A stretch of DNA of 64,000 bases, from positions 13,945 through 77,944 of the forward strand of contig CAJUFK010000004.1 in NCBI GenBank assembly GCA_910585535.1, in the 5' to 3' direction. Positions 33,779-41,879 of the stretch are shown piece by piece. The notes beneath the pieces were generated by a model. The model ran no database searches and was not told where the DNA came from. It saw only the letters and a list, made by a program, of their open reading frames with translations. Source of the DNA: an uncultured Angelakisella sp. Lineage in GTDB: Bacteria > Bacillota > Clostridia > Oscillospirales > Ruminococcaceae. Made by a program: the position numbers and the translations under genes. Position 1 is the stretch's first letter. Every line of letters begins with the position of its first letter.

Positions 33779-34945
33779 ATGAAGAAAAGATACCGCAGCC
33801 CTGCAAAGCGCCTTTTGGGCCTGGCCTTGGCGGCGGGGCTTACCTTGGGCGGGACAGCTACCGCCTGGGCTGACGCCATTTCTACTTACAGCGTTTCGGT
33901 GGGCCAGGGGGTGATCTCGATCCTTCGGAGCGGGGCAGTCACCAATAGCTTCCGCACCTCGGTAAACGATGTTACCGCCATGACCGATTCAGACGGCGAC
34001 CTGATGGTCTGCTTCAACAACACAAAAGGGGAGTACGTGGCCGTAACCCTGGGCAGCCAGGAGATCGTAAACTTTTACGGTTCCATCGGGACCCTTTGCC
34101 TGGATGATTCCCTGGACCGCCCGGTGGTCATCGGCTCCTCCGCACGGGTCACCAAGCTGAAGGTGGATGCCCCGGTAAAAGTTTCGGTCTGGGGCCGGGT
34201 AGACAGTGGTACGGTGGACGCCGCCGCCAGCATCGTCACGGCCAGAGGCTCCCAGATCAGCAACCTGTATTTTGAGGATTCCAGCGGCCAGCTCTTTATC
34301 AACGAGGGTTCGGTGGTGGATGGAACGACTATTCTCAACAGCGGTGTCAACCTGGGCGGCAGCTCCAGCTCTTCCTCCAGTTCCAGCAGCAGCTCCAACC
34401 GGGATGGCACCACCAGCCGCACCGTGGATGGTATCACCCTGAAGACCACCAAGATCTACGCCGACTATGACGATACCCTGGCGGATCTGTTGGACGATCT
34501 GCAGGCCAGTGTAGAGGCCTACAACCGCCGGGGCCGCAGCCTGGACGGGGAGGTAAGGTGGAAGGACTCTGACAGCACCGAGGTGGACGACGGCGGGCGC
34601 TTCCGCTATGAATTCATCCCCGATGACAGCGACTACGATCGGGTGGTTTCCACCATTCGCATCGTGGTGGACGAGGATGAGGACTATGAGGACATCCATC
34701 TGGAGTTTGACAAGCTTGTGGTCTCCCGCAGCAAGAACCCCAAGCGCCTGTCCTACTATCTAAGCCGCCTGGAAGACGAGGTGGAAGCTTACAACGACGA
34801 CGGCCGCCGGGTCTACGGCGAAGTGAAGTGGTCCGGCAGCAACAAGCGGGTGGAGGAAAGCGGCGACTTCAGCTTTACCTTCATACCGTACAGTTCCAAG
34901 TACAGGAATGTCCGGGATAAGATCCACATTGAAGTGGTGGACTGA
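33779..34945 (+). CDS. Secreted protein with Ser-rich linker and two homologous C-terminal domains
   Basis: This 388-residue protein has a signal peptide cut after Ala 31 (ATAWA/D). Residues 32-190 form a repetitive beta-rich region (SVSVGQGVISILRSGAV, VKVSVWGRVDSGTV). A run of about 12 serines (near 195-206) acts as linker. Two 65-residue repeats end the protein (about 234-298 and 324-388), sharing VEAYN, GEVRW/GEVKW, FRYEFIP/FSFTFIP. No enzyme motif or cell-wall anchor is visible. I do not recognise the family. Confidence 0.8.
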   Translation: MKKRYRSPAKRLLGLALAAGLTLGGTATAWADAISTYSVSVGQGVISILRSGAVTNSFRTSVNDVTAMTDSDGDLMVCFNNTKGEYVAVTLGSQEIVNFYGSIGTLCLDDSLDRPVVIGSSARVTKLKVDAPVKVSVWGRVDSGTVDAAASIVTARGSQISNLYFEDSSGQLFINEGSVVDGTTILNSGVNLGGSSSSSSSSSSSSNRDGTTSRTVDGITLKTTKIYADYDDTLADLLDDLQASVEAYNRRGRSLDGEVRWKDSDSTEVDDGGRFRYEFIPDDSDYDRVVSTIRIVVDEDEDYEDIHLEFDKLVVSRSKNPKRLSYYLSRLEDEVEAYNDDGRRVYGEVKWSGSNKRVEESGDFSFTFIPYSSKYRNVRDKIHIEVVD

Positions 34946-34986
34946 CCGCAATAAAGAAACCGCCAGCGATAGTTGTTATCTGCGGG

Positions 34987-35019
34987 TGTCACAAGAGGGC
35001 CGCAGGCCCTCTTGTGACA
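34987..35019. repeat. Perfect 15-base-pair inverted repeat
   Basis: TGTCACAAGAGGGCC (34987-35001) and its exact complement (35005-35019) are separated by GCA. There is no T run, so it is not a typical terminator. It lies 41 bases after the secreted-protein gene and before a second hairpin. Confidence 0.75.
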
Positions 35020-35037
35020 GCACAGCTTACAGTCCAG

Positions 35038-35090
35038 CAAAAGCCAGGACAGGAGCGCCAGGGTGTTGGCCTCCTGCCCTGGCTTTTTGC
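35038..35090 (+). terminator. Terminator after the secreted protein gene
   Basis: AAAGCCAGG and AGGAG on the left pair with CTCCT and CCTGGCTTT on the right around a GC-rich loop, followed by TTTTTG. It would end transcripts from 33779. From 35091 to 35275 no gene is seen. Confidence 0.65.
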
Positions 35091-35275
35091 GTCCATTTGT
35101 ACGCTGTTAGAAGCCCGTTTTGGCAGGCGCAGGTCAAATCACACTGTCCCTATTGACCGTAAGTCTATATACTCCATGCTCCCTATGTGTAACATATCTT
35201 CCCTTGATTTTCCTAGATAGTGTCGTCAGTAAAAGTGTGATATAATAGTCCTCAAAATAGCAAGGGGGCAGGAAA

Positions 35276-35407
35276 ATGGCGGGAGAACAGCAACGGCACG
35301 ACATAAACGATAAAGCACGGGAGGGTATCAGGCGGTACAGCATCGGTGAAAAGGGGACGCATGGCGGTAATGCCGTTCATGTCAAAACTGGGAAACTGCT
35401 AGGATAA
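35276..35407 (+). pseudogene. IS5-family transposase remnant (N-terminus only)
   Basis: The 43-codon frame contains RHDINDKAREGI and YSIGEKGTHGGNA, the start of an IS5-type transposase. It then runs out at TAA instead of continuing into the catalytic region. A TATAAT box and an AGGGGGCAGG ribosome site upstream look like the original IS promoter region. Confidence 0.65.
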
Positions 35408-35411
35408 CACT

Positions 35412-35581
35412 ATGGCTGAAAATTGCTTCTCTATTCTCAAAACCGAATGTATCTACTGGCCAAGAAAAAAGTCTTTTCAGCAGGCTAGAGATCTGGTTGA
35501 CGATTTATTTATTTCTACAACCACGAGCGCATCCAGTTAAAGACGGGAGAAGCGCCGCTTGCACAGCGCTTCTCCGCTTAA
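35412..35581 (+). pseudogene. IS3-family transposase remnant (OrfB C-terminus, frameshifted)
   Basis: ENCFSILKTECIYW, then FQQARDLVDD, matches the end of IS150-type transposases. The frame then shifts, and the next frame gives IYFYNHERIQLKTGEAPL and ends in RFSA plus stop at 35581. Only the last 55 codons remain. It directly abuts the IS5-type remnant, so two unrelated ISs have decayed at one site. Confidence 0.75.
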
Positions 35582-35673
35582 AATACAATAGTTCCTAATT
35601 TCCTACCAGGGGCTCTTTTGTGCTGTCCGCACAATCTGGAGTGGTACATACCAAAGCCCGGCCTTTTGCGCGC

Positions 35674-35701
35674 AAAAAATCCCCCTCACAAGGAGGGGGA
35701 T
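35674..35701 (-). terminator. Terminator of the rpsF-ssb-rpsR operon
   Basis: On the minus strand ATCCCCCTC pairs with GAGGGGGAT, followed by TTTTT. It lies about 60 bases after the end of rpsR. Between 35582 and 35673, and between 35702 and 35762, no gene is seen. Confidence 0.85.
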
Positions 35702-35762
35702 AAGAAAATCCGCTTAAGACTCCAGGCACAAACGCTATGGCCTGGTGTCCGCACCGGCCGGA

Positions 35763-36005
35763 TCAGTCGCTGACGTAGGGGAGCAGGGCCAGGTGACGGG
35801 CACGCTTGATGGCCACAGTCAGCTGGCGCTGATGCCGGGCGCAGGTGCCGGTGACGCGGCGGGGAACGATCTTCGCCCGCTCGGAAAGGTACCGGCGCAG
35901 ACGGGGAACGTCCTTGTAGTCGATGGTCTCGATCTTATCCACGCAGAAGGCGCAGACCTTCCGGCGGGGGCGACGGTCACGCATGGGTCTTTCAGTACGC
36001 TCCAT
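35763..36005 (-). CDS. rpsR: 30S ribosomal protein S18
   Basis: The 80-residue basic protein has the S18 core: [42 protein letters not shown] and [12 protein letters not shown]. It joins the small subunit next to S6. The Cys pair in CAFC, with the later Cys and His, is the zinc-binding type of S18. It ends the rpsF-ssb-rpsR operon. Confidence 0.98.
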   Translation of the reverse strand: MERTERPMRDRRPRRKVCAFCVDKIETIDYKDVPRLRRYLSERAKIVPRRVTGTCARHQRQLTVAIKRARHLALLPYVSD

Positions 36006-36044
36006 GAAATGAAACCCTCCTTTTCAGGTTGATGATAGCAATGG

Positions 36045-36497
36045 TTAGAATGGGAGATCGTTGTCGGTCTCCACTTCCTCGAAGTCGCTGGCGGCGCCGC
36101 TGGAGTAGGCCACAGGGGCGGCGGGAGCTGGAGCAGGCATGGCGGGCTGGCTCATAGGCGCTGCCCCGGAGCTGCTGCTCTTGCTGCTGACAAAGAATAC
36201 ATTGTCAGCCACCACCTCCACGGCGGTGCGCTTGTTGCCCTGGCGGTCCTCGTAATCCCGGGTCTGGATGCTGCCCTCAACGCCGATGGGGTCGCCCTTG
36301 TGGAAATACTTGGCGACAAATTCGGCCTGCTGGCGCCAGCATACGATGGTGATAAAGTCCGCCTTGCGTTCGCCGTCCTGGCTCTTAAAGCGGCGGTCAA
36401 CGGCGATGCGGAAGTTCACCAGGTAGGTGCCGGCGGTAGTCTGCTTCAACTCGGGATCAGCGGTAAGCCTGCCAATCAGGATGGCCTTGTTGAACAT
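36045..36497 (-). CDS. ssb: Single-stranded DNA-binding protein
   Basis: The 150-residue protein has an OB fold (MFNKAILIGRLTADPEL, FRIAVDR, FITIVCW, FHKGDPIGVEGSIQTR), a Pro/Ala-rich linker and the acidic tip DNDLPF, through which SSB recruits partner proteins. It lies between S6 and S18, as is usual in Firmicutes. CCTCC complements upstream give a strong ribosome site. Confidence 0.97.
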   Translation of the reverse strand: MFNKAILIGRLTADPELKQTTAGTYLVNFRIAVDRRFKSQDGERKADFITIVCWRQQAEFVAKYFHKGDPIGVEGSIQTRDYEDRQGNKRTAVEVVADNVFFVSSKSSSSGAAPMSQPAMPAPAPAAPVAYSSGAASDFEEVETDNDLPF

Positions 36498-36509
36498 AAC
36501 AATACCTCC

Positions 36510-36800
36510 TTACTTGGCGACGATAAGGGAACGCAGAACACCGTCCGTGATCTTGTAAACACGGTCCAGCTCGGCGGGGAACTCGGGGGGGCAGGTGAAG
36601 TTCACCAGCACGTAGTGCCCCTCCACCTCATCCTGGATCTCGTAGGCAAGACGGCGCTTGCCCCAGTCATCCACGGAATCGATGGTGCCGTTCTGCTCGA
36701 TGAGGCCCTTGAACTTTTCCACCAGTTCGGTGGTGGCCTCCTCGCCATTCTTGGTGCTAATCACCATAATGGTCTCATAGCTTGCGTTAGGCTTGGTCAT
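36510..36800 (-). CDS. rpsF: 30S ribosomal protein S6
   Basis: The 96-residue protein matches S6: YETIMVISTKNGEEATTELV, DDWGKRRLAYEIQDEVEGHY, then NFTCPPEFPAELDRVYKITDGVLR. It is the first gene of the operon. AAGGAGG precedes ATG 36800, and a consensus promoter lies about 90 bases upstream. Confidence 0.97.
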   Translation of the reverse strand: MTKPNASYETIMVISTKNGEEATTELVEKFKGLIEQNGTIDSVDDWGKRRLAYEIQDEVEGHYVLVNFTCPPEFPAELDRVYKITDGVLRSLIVAK

Positions 36801-36887
36801 TTCTTTTTACACCTCCTTATGGACATTAGGCCCCGCGGTCTCTCCGGCGGGGCAAGGAGTTAGGCCAACAGATGGCATAACACTAAA

Positions 36888-36928
36888 ATTATAGCGGCGC
36901 GGGGCCCTTTTGTCAAGCCCCGCGCCGC
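36888..36928 (-). promoter_or_regulatory. rpsF promoter embedded in a terminator-like hairpin
   Basis: On the minus strand TTGACA (36916-36911) is spaced 17 bases from TATAAT (36893-36888), a perfect sigma-A promoter. The spacer and -35 flank carry a perfect 12-base inverted repeat: GCGGCGCGGGGC (36894-36905) and its complement (36917-36928). The -35 sits in the 11-base loop. A T run follows on the + strand (36931-36936) and ATAATTTT on the minus strand, so the hairpin may also terminate transcription. Confidence 0.85.
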
Positions 36929-36988
36929 CGTTTTTTGGGAAATTTTCGGGGGAAGGGGGTTCACCGGCCGTACCGCTGGCGGTACTCC

Positions 36989-37117
36989 TCAGTCCTCCAC
37001 CTTCCGCTTGAAGGGGTATTGGGCGCGGCTGTGCCGGACGATCTCCGCTACCGCCGCTTCCTCGTCCCCGGTCAGGGGGCGGTCCCGCTTGGCTTGGTAG
37101 TAGAGGGAGAAGGACAT
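36989..37117 (-). CDS. 42-residue protein downstream of galU, possibly a truncated gene
   Basis: AAAGGAGG is positioned eight bases before ATG 37117. The product (SLYYQAKRDRPLTGDEE, ending KRKVED) is charged and soluble. I recall no family; it reads like the N-terminus of a longer protein. It lies 41 bases downstream of galU in the same direction, so it is probably co-transcribed. Confidence 0.5.
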   Translation of the reverse strand: MSFSLYYQAKRDRPLTGDEEAAVAEIVRHSRAQYPFKRKVED

Positions 37118-37158
37118 GGGAGGCGCCTCCTTTTCATCCTGCGGGCAGTGCAGGGCCT

Positions 37159-38034
37159 TTACAGCGTCTTGCAGAACTCCCGGAGGTAGTCCTTGAACCC
37201 CTCGCCGATCTCCGGATGGGCGATGCCCACCTCCACGATGGCCTCCAGCACCCCCAGCTTGTTGCCCATATCGTACCGCTTGCCGATGTAGTCCACCCCG
37301 GTCATCCCCTGGCTGAGGGTAAGGGTCCGCATGGCGTCGGTGAGCTGAAGCTCCCCCCCGGCCCCCAGGGGGGTCTCCTCCAGGATGGAGAAGATCTCGG
37401 CGGGAAGGATGCACCGCCCCAGGATGGAGTAGAGGGAAAGGATCTTATCCGGAGCGGGCTTTTCCACCATGTCGGTGACCTTGTAGGTCCGGCCCTCCAG
37501 GGGCTCCACCGCCAGGGAGGAATACTTGAGGATCTGCTCCGGGGTCACCTCCTTGATGCCCACTACCCCCAGGCCGTACCGGTCGTAGGCTTCACAGAGC
37601 TGGCCGATGGCGGGCTTGTCCGGCGGGGAGATGATGACGTCATCCCCATAGAGGACGGCAAAGGGATCGCTGCCCACAAAGCTTTTGGCGCAAAGCACCG
37701 CATGGCCCAAGCCCTTGGCCTCCTGCTGTCGGACATATTGGATGTTGGCCATCTGGGTGACATCGATAATCTGGCGGTAAAGGTCCTCCTTGCCGGAAGC
37801 CAAAAGGCGGTCCTCCAGTTCAGGAGCCCGGTCGAAGTAGTCCTCTACGCTGGACTTTCCACGGCTGGTGATGATGAGGATGTCGGTAATCCCTGCCCGA
37901 ACGGCTTCCTCTACAATGTAGTGGATGGCGGGGCGGTCGACAATAGGGAGCATCTCTTTGGGGACGGATTTGGTGGCGGGAAGCACCCGGGTCCCCAGTC
38001 CGGCAGCGGGGATGACGGCTTTTGTAACTTTCAT
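37159..38034 (-). CDS. galU: UTP-glucose-1-phosphate uridylyltransferase
   Basis: This 291-residue enzyme makes UDP-glucose, the precursor of UDP-galactose and so of UDP-galactofuranose used by the polysaccharide locus. Motifs are PAAGLGTRVLPATKSVPKEM, IVDRPAIHYIVEEA, GLGHAVLCAKSF and MVEKPAPDK. AGGAGG precedes the ATG. It lies 17 bases downstream of the zinc-ribbon membrane gene. Confidence 0.97.
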   Translation of the reverse strand: MKVTKAVIPAAGLGTRVLPATKSVPKEMLPIVDRPAIHYIVEEAVRAGITDILIITSRGKSSVEDYFDRAPELEDRLLASGKEDLYRQIIDVTQMANIQYVRQQEAKGLGHAVLCAKSFVGSDPFAVLYGDDVIISPPDKPAIGQLCEAYDRYGLGVVGIKEVTPEQILKYSSLAVEPLEGRTYKVTDMVEKPAPDKILSLYSILGRCILPAEIFSILEETPLGAGGELQLTDAMRTLTLSQGMTGVDYIGKRYDMGNKLGVLEAIVEVGIAHPEIGEGFKDYLREFCKTL

Positions 38035-38051
38035 AGCTGAAACGATTCCTC

Positions 38052-39062
38052 CTAAAGTTGATAACTAAGCCCTACGCCGGCCAGAATGTATAGGACGATC
38101 ATCGTGCAGACCGCCACCAGTACAGCGTTGATGTTCACGCCGCCCCGGCGGGCCAGGGCGTAATGATACTCCGGGGAGCCGGAAGAGAAATGCCCTGTAG
38201 CCTGGACCGCCTGGATCTCCTTGCAGACCCGGCGAAAATAGGCTGTGTTGAAAAAGAGGCCGCAAAAAAAGTTTACCAAAGAAACCACTGCCTGGAACAG
38301 AAGGGCGGCGTTTCGGTACTGTAAGACCACAGGGCTGGACAGGTCAAGAAGGGCGTCCAGGTTCAGTGTGCCGTATTGGGCCAGCATCTCGGAAAAGAGG
38401 GGAACGGCGGCCAGCAGCACCGGGATCATGGCAGCCAGGATAATCAGCATCAGAAGGATCCCCAACTTATACATCTTGCGGTAGAAGCAGTAGAGGAAGG
38501 AAAAGAAAAAGGCGCACCAGTTAAGGGAAATCTTGATGCCGGAATGGGCCAGCCGCTGGAAGCGCAGCAAAAAGACAAGGTTGTTGGGCCCTACGTAATC
38601 GCAGACATCCTGGTTGGAGATCCCGGGGATCAGCTCCGGCTCCTCCATTACCCGGGAAAGGAGGGAATCCATCCAGGAGGGGAGATCCTCGGGGCCGGGG
38701 ACGCTGGCTTTGTGATAGCCCTGCTCCGGCCCGGGACCGTAAGGGGAGGCCCCGGGAGCCTGTCCAGCCGTCAGCTGCTGGCCGCACACCTGACAGAAGA
38801 TATTCCCCGCCGGGTTGTGGGAACCGCACCGGGGGCAAAGGACGGTGGCGTCGGTTTGGGCGGAATCCTCCCCAGCCTCCGCACCGGCGGCGGGGGACCA
38901 CTGCTCCCCTGTGGCGTGTTGGGCTTCATTGGCACAATGGCCTAAACTACGGTAGCAAGCCCGGTGATGAGGGGTGCCGCAGTCGGGGCAGACGACGATG
39001 TCGTCCCCCTGGACAAAGGCTTTTCCGCACACCGGGCATCGGTATCCATTATAATTTGACAC
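38052..39062 (-). CDS. Prokaryotic RING/zinc-ribbon membrane protein
   Basis: The 336-residue protein begins with a RING-like Cys/His domain: CPVCGKAF, VVCPDCGTPHHRACY and GHC. A second zinc ribbon follows (CPRCGSHNPAGNIFCQVCG, about 76-94). Then come a linker and three or four membrane helices. It may be a membrane sensor or adaptor; function is unknown. The start is GTG 39062, with AGGAG upstream; a longer frame has no ribosome site. Confidence 0.82.
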   Translation of the reverse strand: MSNYNGYRCPVCGKAFVQGDDIVVCPDCGTPHHRACYRSLGHCANEAQHATGEQWSPAAGAEAGEDSAQTDATVLCPRCGSHNPAGNIFCQVCGQQLTAGQAPGASPYGPGPEQGYHKASVPGPEDLPSWMDSLLSRVMEEPELIPGISNQDVCDYVGPNNLVFLLRFQRLAHSGIKISLNWCAFFFSFLYCFYRKMYKLGILLMLIILAAMIPVLLAAVPLFSEMLAQYGTLNLDALLDLSSPVVLQYRNAALLFQAVVSLVNFFCGLFFNTAYFRRVCKEIQAVQATGHFSSGSPEYHYALARRGGVNINAVLVAVCTMIVLYILAGVGLSYQL

Positions 39063-39087
39063 AATATCAACTCCTAACGTTACAGAT

Positions 39088-39116
39088 ATTATAGGCCATG
39101 ACCCGCCGGTTTGCAA
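39088..39116 (-). promoter_or_regulatory. Promoter of the zinc-ribbon gene and galU
   Basis: On the minus strand TTGCAA (39116-39111), 17 bases, TATAAT (39093-39088), about 26 bases before the GTG start at 39062. Confidence 0.8.
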
Positions 39117-39191
39117 TGAAATAATTGTTAAAGTTTCCTACAACCCGTCCCTTTGCAGCGCCAAAAGGTCCCGGGGGAGGAGCCCGTTGAT

Positions 39192-39219
39192 TTGAAGTTT
39201 GCGGCAGAAGTGGTATAAT
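39192..39219 (+). promoter_or_regulatory. Promoter of the lipoprotein gene
   Basis: TTGAAG (39192-39197), 16 bases, TATAAT (39214-39219). The ATG is at 39242 after GGGAGGTGG. Confidence 0.65.
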
Positions 39220-39241
39220 AAAAGTCGGGAGGTGGAAAAGG

Positions 39242-40603
39242 ATGGGGCGGAAACTTTTTTGGGCGATGCTGGCAGCTGCGCTGGGGGCAGCGTTTTTTAC
39301 CGGCTGCGCCCAATACCGGCAGCAGATAAAAGAGATGGAAAAGCTGGCTGCCGATAGAGCCCAAACCCACCTTTGGGAGACCTACGGCGGCACCGCCGAG
39401 ATCTTGGAGGTAAAGGTGGGCACCCTCCAGTCCGGTTTCCACTCTGTTGTGGATTCCGACGCTTTGGTCACGGTGTCCCTGGGGGAGGAGACCTTTCAAG
39501 TCTTTGTAGAGACAGCGGAGCCCGCTTTTTGCCGGGACAACCGGGAGGGCCTTGCCCTGACCCGGGACCTGGAGCGGTACTTCCGGGACCTTTACCGCCT
39601 GCCTCCGGCCCTGGAGGGGAGCGTCCGGGTCTACTGCGGCGGAGACTTTTTTGCAGCCCGGCCCACCCACCTGGCCCGGGAGTACAGCTTTCTGAACTTT
39701 GATTACCACGGCCAGCCGGTTAAGGCGGTGCTTCCCCTTTTGGATCGGGTATCCTTTTCTTTTGACTATTTGGATGATGCGGTCTCCCTGGAGCGGGTGG
39801 AGCTTCGCGACAACGACTGGGGCGGGGACCGAAAGCGGGTGGAACTGGACCTCCGGTGCTTCCGGACGTACCGGGATGACGGGGAGATCGCCATGGGGGT
39901 GGCGGATCTGGACGGCCGTCTAGTGCTGCTGGCCGAGGGGATGGAATTTTCACGGCGGGGCAAGGAGTACGGAAGCCTGGACGACATAGCCAAGGCCCTC
40001 CCCGCCTTTGTCCTCCGGGAAAGGCTGACCGTCAAGGAGGGAGAACCGCAGTATACCCGGCGGGAGCTGGTCCCCATGGGGGATTTCTGGGTAAGCGTTC
40101 CGGCAGAGCTGCCGGCGGAGGATTGCTTTCTATTCTCTGCCAGCGCCTTGGACTGGACCGGCGGGACTGTCGGCATCGGCAACAGCAGGGGCCTTTACTA
40201 CACCCGGGAGGAGATTGTAGAGGGAACGCAGCCCTCCAAGACCACCCAAAAGGCTTTGCTGCCCTTTGTGGACGCCCAATACCGCCAGGAGGGGGAGCTG
40301 CTTCTCCTCAAAGAAGGGGCAGAGGAACGGATGGCGGCCCTGGGGGCAGAGAAGCCTTCTTGGGACCATTCCAATCTGCCTGCGGTCCAGGTGATGGTCC
40401 GGCCGTCCCTGGTGTACGAAGAAAAGGATCCGCCGGGGGCGGGGCTTTTCTGGCAGAGGGAAGGGGAGGAACCGCGTCAGGTGATCCAGCTGTTTACATC
40501 CTACCAGGACCAAAAGAGCCGCTGGACCCACGGCCTTACCAGTCTAAGCTTTGACTTTCCCGGTCCTGTAAAGGGCCTTGCGCTGGTGCAGGTGATGGAA
40601 TAA
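39242..40603 (+). CDS. Lipoprotein of unknown function
   Basis: This 453-residue protein has a lipoprotein signal with lipobox FTGC (Cys 22) after a hydrophobic helix, so it should sit on the outer face of the membrane. The mature part is mixed alpha/beta with no recognised motif. It contains an internal VELDLRCFRTYRDDGEIA strand region and an RRELVPMGDFWVSVP segment. It stands alone, divergent from the zinc-ribbon/galU operon. Confidence 0.75.
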   Translation: MGRKLFWAMLAAALGAAFFTGCAQYRQQIKEMEKLAADRAQTHLWETYGGTAEILEVKVGTLQSGFHSVVDSDALVTVSLGEETFQVFVETAEPAFCRDNREGLALTRDLERYFRDLYRLPPALEGSVRVYCGGDFFAARPTHLAREYSFLNFDYHGQPVKAVLPLLDRVSFSFDYLDDAVSLERVELRDNDWGGDRKRVELDLRCFRTYRDDGEIAMGVADLDGRLVLLAEGMEFSRRGKEYGSLDDIAKALPAFVLRERLTVKEGEPQYTRRELVPMGDFWVSVPAELPAEDCFLFSASALDWTGGTVGIGNSRGLYYTREEIVEGTQPSKTTQKALLPFVDAQYRQEGELLLLKEGAEERMAALGAEKPSWDHSNLPAVQVMVRPSLVYEEKDPPGAGLFWQREGEEPRQVIQLFTSYQDQKSRWTHGLTSLSFDFPGPVKGLALVQVME

Positions 40604-40626
40604 GCACAAAAACGCGTGCCAGCGCC

Positions 40627-40655
40627 TTTACATTTGCCAGAAAATAGGATACAAT
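40627..40655 (+). promoter_or_regulatory. prfB promoter
   Basis: TTTACA (40627-40632), 17 bases, TACAAT (40650-40655), about 58 bases before the chosen prfB start. Confidence 0.65.
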
Positions 40656-40712
40656 AAATAAGCTTTGACAGGCCCCCGGGCCGATCTTGTGATGCAGAAG
40701 GGATATTTTGTT

Positions 40713-41831
40713 ATGCCGATGTTGGAACTGGACGAATTGAGATTGCGCCTGACAGCTATGGAGCCCGCCCTCCGGGAGCTGCGCCAGGCCCTGGATATTG
40801 ACCGGCTGGAGGTGGAGAGCCAGGAGCTGGACCAGCGCACCGCGGAACCGGGCTTTTGGGACAACGCCGAGGCTTCCCAGAAGGTCCTCCAGCGGGCCGG
40901 GGCGGTAAAGGGCAAGCTGGAAAGCTACCGCCGCCTCACCGCCCTGTACGACGACACCCTCACCCTCATCGAGCTGGGACTGGGGGAGGAGGACGACTCG
41001 GTCTACGAGGAAGCCCTGAAAGATACCGACACCCTCCAAAAGGAGATGGAGGCCATGACCCTCTCCACCCTCCTCACCGGGGAGTACGACAGCCGCAACG
41101 CCATCCTCACCTTCCACGCCGGGGCGGGCGGCACCGAGGCCCAGGACTGGGCCCAGATGCTCTACCGGATGTACACCATGTACATCGAAAAGAAGGGCTT
41201 CACCTATAAGATCCTGGACTACCTGGACGGGGACGAAGCCGGCATCAAGTCCGCTTCCATCCTGGTGGAGGGCCTTAACGCCTACGGCTACCTCAAGGCG
41301 GAGACAGGGGTTCACCGCCTGGTCCGGGTCTCCCCCTTTGACGCTTCGGGCCGCCGTCAAACCTCCTTCGCCTCTTTGGAGGTGATGCCGGAGATCACCG
41401 CCGATATGTCGGTGGAGATCCGGGAGGAGGACATCAAGATGGACGTCTACCGCTCCAGCGGGGCGGGGGGCCAGAAGGTCAACAAAACCTCCTCGGCGGT
41501 GCGTCTCACCCATATTCCCACAGGGATTGTGGTAGCCTGCCAGGTGGAGCGCAGCCAGTTCCAGAACCGGGAAGTTGCCATGAATATGCTTCGCTCCAAG
41601 CTTATCGAGATCAAGGAGCGGGAGCATCTGGACAAGATCGAGGACATCAAGGGGGACCAGAAGGACATCGCCTGGGGCAGTCAGATCCGCTCCTATGTCT
41701 TTATGCCCTACACCATGGTAAAGGACCACCGCACTGGCTTTGAGACCAGCAATGTCCAAGCGGTGATGGACGGGGACCTGGAAGGGTTCATCAACGAATA
41801 TCTCAAGCAGAAAAGCACCGGGAAAATTTAA
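40713..41831 (+). CDS. prfB: Peptide chain release factor 2
   Basis: The 372-residue RF2 ends translation at UGA and UAA. It has the tripeptide SPF (RVSPFDASGRRQTS) and the catalytic GGQ (SSGAGGQKVNKTSS). The reading frame is continuous: the CUUUGAC frameshift site that regulates most prfB genes near codon 25 is absent (the region reads through ALDIDRLEVES). ATG 40713 follows AGAAGGGA; frame upstream of it is open without homology. Confidence 0.96.
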   Translation: MPMLELDELRLRLTAMEPALRELRQALDIDRLEVESQELDQRTAEPGFWDNAEASQKVLQRAGAVKGKLESYRRLTALYDDTLTLIELGLGEEDDSVYEEALKDTDTLQKEMEAMTLSTLLTGEYDSRNAILTFHAGAGGTEAQDWAQMLYRMYTMYIEKKGFTYKILDYLDGDEAGIKSASILVEGLNAYGYLKAETGVHRLVRVSPFDASGRRQTSFASLEVMPEITADMSVEIREEDIKMDVYRSSGAGGQKVNKTSSAVRLTHIPTGIVVACQVERSQFQNREVAMNMLRSKLIEIKEREHLDKIEDIKGDQKDIAWGSQIRSYVFMPYTMVKDHRTGFETSNVQAVMDGDLEGFINEYLKQKSTGKI

Positions 41832-41840
41832 GGATGACAA

Positions 41841-41875
41841 AAAAGGGGGCCTCGCTTCTGGCGGGGCTCCCTTTC
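41841..41875 (+). terminator. prfB terminator
   Basis: AAAAGGGGGCCTCGC and GCGGGGCTCCCTTT form a slightly imperfect hairpin ending in CTTTCGTTCTT, ten bases after the prfB stop and before the convergent gene at 41880. Confidence 0.6.
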
Positions 41876-41879
41876 GTTC

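Noticed and set aside
34370..34400. Tandem serine codons that look like a short DNA repeat
   Set aside because: They encode the poly-Ser linker of the secreted protein with mixed AGC/TCC codons, not a DNA-level repeat array.
40536..41840. A 434-codon open frame opposite prfB
   Set aside because: Same reason: it is antisense to a certain gene and has the composition of a reverse-read GC-rich gene.
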